From an uncultured Verrucomicrobiota bacterium (lineage in GTDB: Bacteria; Verrucomicrobiota; Kiritimatiellia; RFP12; UBA1067), in the NCBI GenBank assembly GCA_946631535.1, contig CAMPAF010000047.1:1-12414 (forward strand): 12,414 bases of DNA. Reading direction: 5' to 3'. The notes under the pieces are model-generated. The model did not search any database. It was not told the DNA's origin and saw only the letters and a list, made by a program, of their open reading frames with translations. Numbering within the stretch: the first letter of the stretch is position 1; each line of letters opens with the position of its first letter. Made by a program: the position numbers and the translations under genes. Shown here one piece after another: positions 7,136 through 11,399 of this stretch.

Positions 7136-7276
7136 ATGCGAGCATGTTCCTTCATCGTGAAGCGGGAATCCTGTCGTCGGGCAAGCCGATTTGCGTTGGC
7201 TTACCTAGCGGCAGCTTTGCTTCTACGTGCCCGGCCTTCGCTTTTGGGAGATGATGAATATTTGCCTTTTCTTTGA
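7136..7276 (+). CDS. Possible leaderless 46-residue leader peptide
   Basis: Seen: ATG 7136 lies 7 bases after the TATACT box, with no room for an SD. The ORF encodes a basic N-terminus (MRACSFIVKRESCRR), a hydrophobic stretch (FALAYLAAALLL) and a short tail, ending at TGA 7274-7276, 26 bases inside the DUF2235 gene in another frame. It looks like a signal peptide without a mature protein. It may be a translationally coupled leader, the remnant of a secreted protein gene whose promoter now serves DUF2235, or chance. The same promoter-to-ATG spacing at 9530-9543 favours real initiation. Confidence 0.35.
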   Translation: MRACSFIVKRESCRRASRFALAYLAAALLLRARPSLLGDDEYLPFL

Positions 7277-8024
7277 GGGTACCGGTCAGGGCGTTGAGGG
7301 GCACATCACGAACGTGACGCGCCTACGTGACGTTTGCTTGGAGGACGGTCGGCAGCGGCTCCATGTCGAGTCTGGCCCGGGGACGCGCTTCGGCTCGTAT
7401 GTCGGTGGGCATTTCGCAGGCGTCGGATGGCAGGGGATATTCCGCTCCGCCCGGCGGTGGTTCGAGGCGAACTACGAATCTCTTCCGCCGGACGACGTCG
7501 CGACCTCAGTGTTCCTTTTCGGGTTTTCCCGCGGGGCGCTCATCGCGCGGCATTTTGCGGCATGGCTCGACAAGCTCGGGATCGGGGTGGCGTATCTCGG
7601 CCTGTGGGACACGGTTGACGCCACAATTGGGCTCGATGTCGCCGAGGAGTGTCCGCCAAACGTGAAGAAGGCGCGCCATGCGGTATCGCGCGACGAGACG
7701 AGGAGGTTCTTTCGGTACGTGCGGCTCGCGGGGGGCAGGGGGCGCGTCACGGAAATGCTGTTCCCCGGCAGCCACAGCGACGTCGGTGGGCTTTACGACG
7801 ACAACCACCTCGTAGCGGATCTCGCGCTTGCGTGGGTCGCGGCTGGGGCGAAGCGCGAAGGGTTGAGGGTGCGGCGCGGCGTACACCTCCGCCAGACGCT
7901 TGACACGTCCGCAGTCGTCCTGCACGATTCGCATGACGAGGCGTCCAACCTCTGGGGCGCGTTTGACCGCGTCCGCCGCGACCTGCATCGCATCCGTCTG
8001 CACTTCGCCTGCAAGGGCCTCTGA
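7251..8024 (+). CDS. DUF2235 alpha/beta hydrolase (Tle1-like)
   Basis: Seen: 257 residues from ATG 7251. FFEGTG (7-12) takes the place of the family's usual DGTG. FGFSRGA (90-96) is the nucleophile elbow with S93, LGLWDTV (117-123) carries D120, and FPGSHSDVGG (171-180) carries H175. These are the four signatures of DUF2235, whose best-known members are type VI secretion phospholipase effectors of the Tle1 class; many others are uncharacterised cytoplasmic hydrolases. No signal peptide, no visible VgrG, PAAR or immunity gene, and shorter than typical Tle1 (more than 500 residues), so a toxin role is not supported here. Start choice: GGGAG (7246-7250) touches ATG 7251 and is 3 bases before ATG 7254; GTG 7227 in the same frame has no SD. 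It overlaps the end of the 46-residue ORF. The substrate is unknown. Confidence 0.82.
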   Translation: MMNICLFFEGTGQGVEGHITNVTRLRDVCLEDGRQRLHVESGPGTRFGSYVGGHFAGVGWQGIFRSARRWFEANYESLPPDDVATSVFLFGFSRGALIARHFAAWLDKLGIGVAYLGLWDTVDATIGLDVAEECPPNVKKARHAVSRDETRRFFRYVRLAGGRGRVTEMLFPGSHSDVGGLYDDNHLVADLALAWVAAGAKREGLRVRRGVHLRQTLDTSAVVLHDSHDEASNLWGAFDRVRRDLHRIRLHFACKGL

Positions 8025-8041
8025 TCATCAGCTGGCGTCAT

Positions 8042-8084
8042 TTGCCGAGATTGTCAATGGGTGCCGCAGCGGCAATCTTGCCAA
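8042..8084. other. Imperfect stem-loop after the DUF2235 gene
   Basis: TTGCCGAGATTG (8042-8053) pairs with CAATCTTGCCAA (8073-8084) at 10 of 12 positions; an alternative inner hairpin is TGCCG/CGGCA (8062-8074). It lies 18 bases after the stop. No T tract follows, so it is not a standard intrinsic terminator, though it may end or protect the transcript. Confidence 0.35.
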
Positions 8085-8116
8085 TTGTGCCATGATTTCT
8101 CAAAAATTATTCTGCC

Positions 8117-8163
8117 GAGGGTCCCGCGGGTATGGTATTCCGGCGAGCGCGGGCTCTCCCCTC
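8117..8163. repeat. Degenerate palindromic element upstream of a promoter
   Basis: Outer arms GAGGG (8117-8121) and CCCTC (8159-8163) are complementary. Inside are the palindrome CCCGCGGG (8123-8130) and the hairpin GAGC/GCTC (8145-8156). This has the size and plan of the junction-type elements, but with eroded inner stems. It ends 2 bases before the -35 of the next promoter. Confidence 0.4.
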
Positions 8164-8164
8164 C

Positions 8165-8194
8165 TTGCACGTGAGGTACGAAGTATGATATAGT
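8165..8194 (+). promoter_or_regulatory. Promoter candidate upstream of the beta-helix protein
   Basis: TTGCAC (8165-8170), 18-base spacer, TATAGT (8189-8194) preceded by TGA, giving an extended -10 (TGATATAGT) nearly identical to the box at 9527-9535. Predicted start is near 8201, about 15 bases before ATG 8216. Confidence 0.5.
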
Positions 8195-8215
8195 ATATGC
8201 GTTGCTGTTCTATTT

Positions 8216-9397
8216 ATGACCATCGCCGACGGTGCGACAGTGACGCTGTTGGACGCATCCATCCACCCCGGTGGGCCGCAGGATGGATACGGAAGTTTCG
8301 ACGGCCTCAGGTGCAAAGGCGACGCCACGATCATCCTCGAAGGCTCCAATACCGTCAACTCCGTCAACGCGGGATATCCGGCCATTTACGCTCATTACGG
8401 AAAAACGCTGACGATCAAAGGTACGGGTTCGCTTGTCGCGAACGGATCTATTATGGGGGCGGGTATCGGCTCTGGCGGAAGTGATGTGCCCTTCGGCAAC
8501 ATCGTCATCGAAAGCGGTAGGATAATCGCGGCGAGCGGCAATGGCGCCGCCGCCATTGGATCGGGGGGCAGCGAGAGCGACGCTACTTCATACTTCGGTG
8601 GCAACATAACAATCAACGGTGGTATCGTCGTCGCCAGCAGCGGGGAAGGCGGGGCTGCCATAGGTTCAGGCCGGCGCACAAGATGCGGCAGCATCGCAAT
8701 CAACAGAGGTGCAGTCACTGCAACGGCGCGTTCAAACGCACCGGGAATCGGCGCGGGACAGTTAGGCGTCTGCGGCGGGATTACGATACGGACAGGCGTC
8801 GCCCGCATCACGGCAACATGCGGCGACGGGTGCGAAAATCCAATCGGCGCCGGGAACGACGGATCGACATGCGGTACGATTACGGTCGCCAGGTCCCTTG
8901 ACGACGACAATGGCTCGCCGACGCGCGTCATCAAGTCGAAGACGATCGACCTTGCATACCTCGATGGCGACTATACGGCGCAGGACGGCGACGTCATCCA
9001 GACTGGCGATACGGCGTACAACGTGACGATTCCGGCTGGCGCCACGGTGACGATCAACGGCGTGACGGTGACGGGCGCGGCCGGCGGAATGGTGCTTCCC
9101 GCGCCTGCGTTCGCGGCGGACGGCGATGCGGCGACCACGAAGTTCGTGCAGGGCGAGAACGACAAGTGGACGCTCACGGCGTTCGCGGAGATGTCGAACG
9201 ACGCGCTTGGCGCGGACGTGGCGGACGGACAGATCCAGGTCTACGCCGCCGACGCGCTCGAGGATCTGGACGGCGCCTCGCCGATGACGAGTGGCGTGAC
9301 GGTGAAGGAGAAGAAGAGCGCGGTGAAGACGGTCATCGAAGTGACGCCTCCCGGCAATCCCTCAACCCAGTTTTTCAAGGTGAAGTTCGGCGAATAA
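8216..9397 (+). CDS. Beta-helix surface/carbohydrate-binding-like protein, N-terminally truncated
   Basis: Seen: 393 residues. The N-terminal part (TIADGATVTLLDASI, DATIILEGSNTVNS, KTLTIKGTGSLVANGS) and about five imperfect repeats of 25-35 residues carrying A-x-IGSGG or GIGAG followed by short beta strands (GNIVIESGRIIAAS, GNITINGGIVVASS, GSIAINRGAVTATA, GGITIRTGVARITA) indicate a right-handed beta helix. It resembles the calcium-binding, polygalacturonate-binding Cthe_2159 family, which is recall rather than a search. A distinct C-terminal region (about 245-393) ends FFKVKFGE. Such proteins are normally exported and carry domains before the helix, yet here no signal peptide exists: the first ATG already lies inside the helix repeat, a stop (TGA 8186-8188) precedes it in frame, and no SD is present. 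It may be a 5'-truncated gene placed next to an active promoter, or a pseudogene remnant. Confidence 0.65.
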   Translation: MTIADGATVTLLDASIHPGGPQDGYGSFDGLRCKGDATIILEGSNTVNSVNAGYPAIYAHYGKTLTIKGTGSLVANGSIMGAGIGSGGSDVPFGNIVIESGRIIAASGNGAAAIGSGGSESDATSYFGGNITINGGIVVASSGEGGAAIGSGRRTRCGSIAINRGAVTATARSNAPGIGAGQLGVCGGITIRTGVARITATCGDGCENPIGAGNDGSTCGTITVARSLDDDNGSPTRVIKSKTIDLAYLDGDYTAQDGDVIQTGDTAYNVTIPAGATVTINGVTVTGAAGGMVLPAPAFAADGDAATTKFVQGENDKWTLTAFAEMSNDALGADVADGQIQVYAADALEDLDGASPMTSGVTVKEKKSAVKTVIEVTPPGNPSTQFFKVKFGE

Positions 9398-9414
9398 GCC
9401 AACGGCCTCGCGAA

Positions 9415-9510
9415 CTGGCACAACGGACGTCCTCGTCCGTTGCGGCCGCGCCCCGCACGCCCAGGTTTTATCACCGAGTCCGGAATCATTCCGCCTGGCC
9501 AGGTTCCCGG
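9415..9510. repeat. Intergenic palindrome cluster
   Basis: This fills most of the 145-base gap 9398-9542. Seen: a perfect 9-bp hairpin CAACGGACG (9421-9429) with CGTCCGTTG (9434-9442), bracketed by CTGG (9415-9418) and CCAG (9461-9464). A second structure pairs CCAGG (9461-9465) with CCTGG (9494-9498) around CGGAA/TTCCG (9481-9493). Then comes GGCC (9497-9500) with GGCC (9507-9510). The TCCT loop of the first hairpin matches that of the element at 12017-12077. No T tract, so transcription termination is uncertain. Probably another composite of the same palindrome family. Confidence 0.5.
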
Positions 9511-9526
9511 CCATCCCAACGAGTTG

Positions 9527-9535
9527 TGATATACT
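9527..9535 (+). promoter_or_regulatory. Extended -10 promoter, apparently leaderless
   Basis: TGATATACT (TG-A-TATACT) with no recognisable -35 at 17 bases. The ATG of the next gene (9543) starts 7 bases after the box, so the mRNA would begin at or within one base of the start codon. It could serve the three genes from 9543 to the right edge. Confidence 0.55.
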
Positions 9536-9542
9536 ATGCGCC

Positions 9543-10115
9543 ATGGGTGCACCCCGTTTAGTTGAGTCGCGGCGGTTCCGGCGCATGTTCGTTCGCACGT
9601 TTTGCAGTGCGTTCCTGGTCTCTGTTTTTGCATGCCCTTGCCCTGGCGCGACGATACGCACGAAGGCCGATTTGCGGCTTTGGGAAACGGTGACGAATCG
9701 TTCCGCTCCGCTCGAATGGCCGTGGGTGGATGGCGCGGACTCTGCGACGCTCGCATTCTCAAATCGGCTGACGAGGACGACTTCGACGATAGAGGTTGTG
9801 CGCGCCACGGGCGAGACGCACGGCAACTGCGCCCAGCCCGCGCCGCAGTCGGGCGAGGCGCTCGTGGACGCGACGCTCGTGCAGACGGCCGGCGGGGTCG
9901 AGGTCGCGCGCGAAACGGCAACGCTCGCCTACGTCGCCGGCGCGGGCGGCGGGCCGATCACCGTGCGCGCGATGGCCTCGCCGGAGCGCGAGCTGGTGCG
10001 TCTGCAGGAGCCGCGCGTGTACGCATACGATCCGGCGTGGCTTGGCGAGGCGGGCGAATCGGGCTACGATATCGCCTGGCCGCAGTACAGTGGCTTGAAG
10101 ATTATCCTGAGATAG
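9543..10115 (+). CDS. Secreted protein of unknown function
   Basis: I do not recognise a named family. Seen: 190 residues. A basic start (ESRRFRRMF) leads into a hydrophobic segment VRTFCSAFLVSVFACPCPGA, a signal peptide with likely cleavage after PGA (about residue 36). The mature part begins TIRTKADLRLWE, is rich in short beta-strand-like segments (DATLVQTAGGVEVARETATL, GGPITVRAM) and ends in an aromatic Gly/Tyr motif, SGYDIAWPQYSGLKIILR. No catalytic signature. No SD precedes ATG 9543, which lies 7 bases after a TATACT box; ATG 9585 is an internal alternative, also without SD. The gene is 12 bases before the SUMF1-fold gene; a shared secreted role is likely. It resembles small proteins I associate with Kiritimatiellae SUMF1 loci, which is weak recall. 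Confidence 0.7.
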   Translation: MGAPRLVESRRFRRMFVRTFCSAFLVSVFACPCPGATIRTKADLRLWETVTNRSAPLEWPWVDGADSATLAFSNRLTRTTSTIEVVRATGETHGNCAQPAPQSGEALVDATLVQTAGGVEVARETATLAYVAGAGGGPITVRAMASPERELVRLQEPRVYAYDPAWLGEAGESGYDIAWPQYSGLKIILR

Positions 10116-10127
10116 GGGAATGGGAAT

Positions 10128-11396
10128 ATGAAGAACTTGAAAATCTACATGATCTACAAGTTCTGCACGGCCATTGCGTTAACAGCGTCGGCAGAATCTG
10201 TGATCTCGGACGTCGCCGTCAACCAGCGCTGGCCGTGGAGCGAGAAGGTGGACGTGGACTTCGTGCTTTCGGGCGAGGCGAGCGACGTGGAGGTGACGGC
10301 GACATGGGACGCGCATTCCGCGCCCTACCGCCTCGGCACGCTCTTCGGCGTTGCGCCGGGGCAGCGCCGCCTCACGTGGGATCCGGCGAAGTCTCCGTTC
10401 AAGGGCCAGACGCTCACGGGCTTCACCGTGGCCGTCTCGAACGCCTCTGCTTCCGCGCATACGTATCTCATCGTCGATCTCGTGAACGGCGGCTACGAGT
10501 TTCTTCCAGATGTGCCCGCCGGCGGCTGGACCGACGCGCACAAGTCGTCGAAGATGGTGTTCAGGAGGATTCGGGCTGGGACGTACACGAACGGCGAGGA
10601 GACGGCGACTTTCACGCTGCTTGGACTTGGCGAAGCCTCCGCACAAAACTATTCCAAACTCTGGAACCGTCGCACAGTCACGTTCTCAAGCGACTTCTAC
10701 GTCGGCGTATTCAAGTACACCGAGGCGCAGCATGAATGCCTGAATTCCGGCACGTCCGGAAACAACTTCAAACCCAAGAAACTTTCGTATTATTCTCTTC
10801 GTGGCGGTTTGGATGTTGCCGATTGGCCGAGCAAGGGCTATGCGGTTGGACCGGATTCCGTTGTGGCGAAACTTCGCGCGAAGACAGGCGGGGCGTTCTG
10901 GGTCGATCTCTGCGAAGAGGAGCAGTGGGAAGTTGCCGCTCGGGCAGATACGACGACGATTCTGCCGAACGGCGTGACGACGACTGACAATTACGGCGTG
11001 TTCACCAACAAACTGAACGAAATTTCCGCTTGGTATGGGACTGTTGGTTCAGAAGAGGCGGTGGTCGGTCTCTACGCCACGAACAATTGGGGATTCTATG
11101 ACGTCGTCGGCCTTGTGGGCGAGTGGACGCTCGATTCGGCAGTGAAACAAGGTGGTGCCAGTGTGCTCCCGAGGAGCGGTCTTGGCGACAGCACCGATCC
11201 GACGGGCGCGGATCTGTCACAGTGGAATTCCGAGTATCGAATCTTCCGCACGGCTTCGGCAAATTACGCAGGTGTGGCCCTTTACAATGTCATTCCTTGC
11301 AGCCGGCAAATGAAAACTCATTCAGACGAGTACTCGTGTTCCACGCGCTTCTGCATCCACCTCAAACCGCTCGGCTCGCTCTCGTTCGAGGAATGA
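10128..11396 (+). CDS. Secreted SUMF1/FGE-fold protein, degenerate
   Basis: Seen: 422 residues; start ATG 10128 behind a purine-rich SD (AGGGGAATGGGA). The signal peptide is MKNLKIYMIYKFCTAIALTASA. An N-terminal beta-sandwich-like domain (about 24-118, with QRWPWSEKVDVDFVLSG) is followed by a formylglycine-generating-enzyme-like domain (about 143-412). Conserved landmarks are FYVGVFKYTEAQHECL (190-205), KLRAKTGGAFWVDLCEEEQW (248-267), GFYDVVGLVGEWTLD (322-336) and a final STRF (405-408). Several hallmark positions are altered: the usual PTEAQWEYA reads CEEEQWEVA, GNVWEW reads GLVGEW, RGGSW reads RTASA, and GFR reads TRF. Known: the fold is shared by true formylglycine-generating enzymes and by many non-enzymatic C-type-lectin-like proteins. 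With the enzyme hallmarks eroded, a binding role outside the cell is more likely than sulfatase activation, though no sulfatase is nearby to judge by. The start codon of the next gene lies 3 bases after its stop. Confidence 0.85.
   Translation: MKNLKIYMIYKFCTAIALTASAESVISDVAVNQRWPWSEKVDVDFVLSGEASDVEVTATWDAHSAPYRLGTLFGVAPGQRRLTWDPAKSPFKGQTLTGFTVAVSNASASAHTYLIVDLVNGGYEFLPDVPAGGWTDAHKSSKMVFRRIRAGTYTNGEETATFTLLGLGEASAQNYSKLWNRRTVTFSSDFYVGVFKYTEAQHECLNSGTSGNNFKPKKLSYYSLRGGLDVADWPSKGYAVGPDSVVAKLRAKTGGAFWVDLCEEEQWEVAARADTTTILPNGVTTTDNYGVFTNKLNEISAWYGTVGSEEAVVGLYATNNWGFYDVVGLVGEWTLDSAVKQGGASVLPRSGLGDSTDPTGADLSQWNSEYRIFRTASANYAGVALYNVIPCSRQMKTHSDEYSCSTRFCIHLKPLGSLSFEE
11388..11393 (+). promoter_or_regulatory. 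Shine-Dalgarno sequence deciding the DUF4838-like start
   Basis: GAGGAA at the end of the SUMF1 gene, 6 bases before ATG 11400. It favours ATG 11400 over the internal ATG 11514, which has only a weak AAGAAA, and so puts the palindrome at 11418-11473 inside the coding region. Suggests translational coupling across the TGA stop. Confidence 0.6.
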
Positions 11397-11399
11397 ACC

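Noticed and set aside
7251..8024. Type VI secretion effector with immunity gene
   Set aside because: The DUF2235 motifs fit, but there is no secretion-system gene, PAAR or VgrG, nor a lipoprotein-like immunity gene next to it.
8197..8484. ATG 8197 frame as the true start of the beta-helix gene via a frameshift
   Set aside because: Its first residues (MRCCSIYDHRRRC) do not form a signal peptide and it continues as an Arg-rich shadow, so a simple frameshift does not restore a plausible N-terminus.
9421..9442. Intrinsic terminator after the beta-helix gene
   Set aside because: The 9-bp stem is strong, but the following bases are GC-rich (CGGCCGCGCC) with no T tract; kept as part of a palindrome cluster.
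11215..11396. Diversity-generating retroelement variable region in the SUMF1-fold C-terminus
   Set aside because: SUMF1 folds are known targets, but no template repeat, reverse transcriptase or AAC-rich codon cluster is visible in the window.
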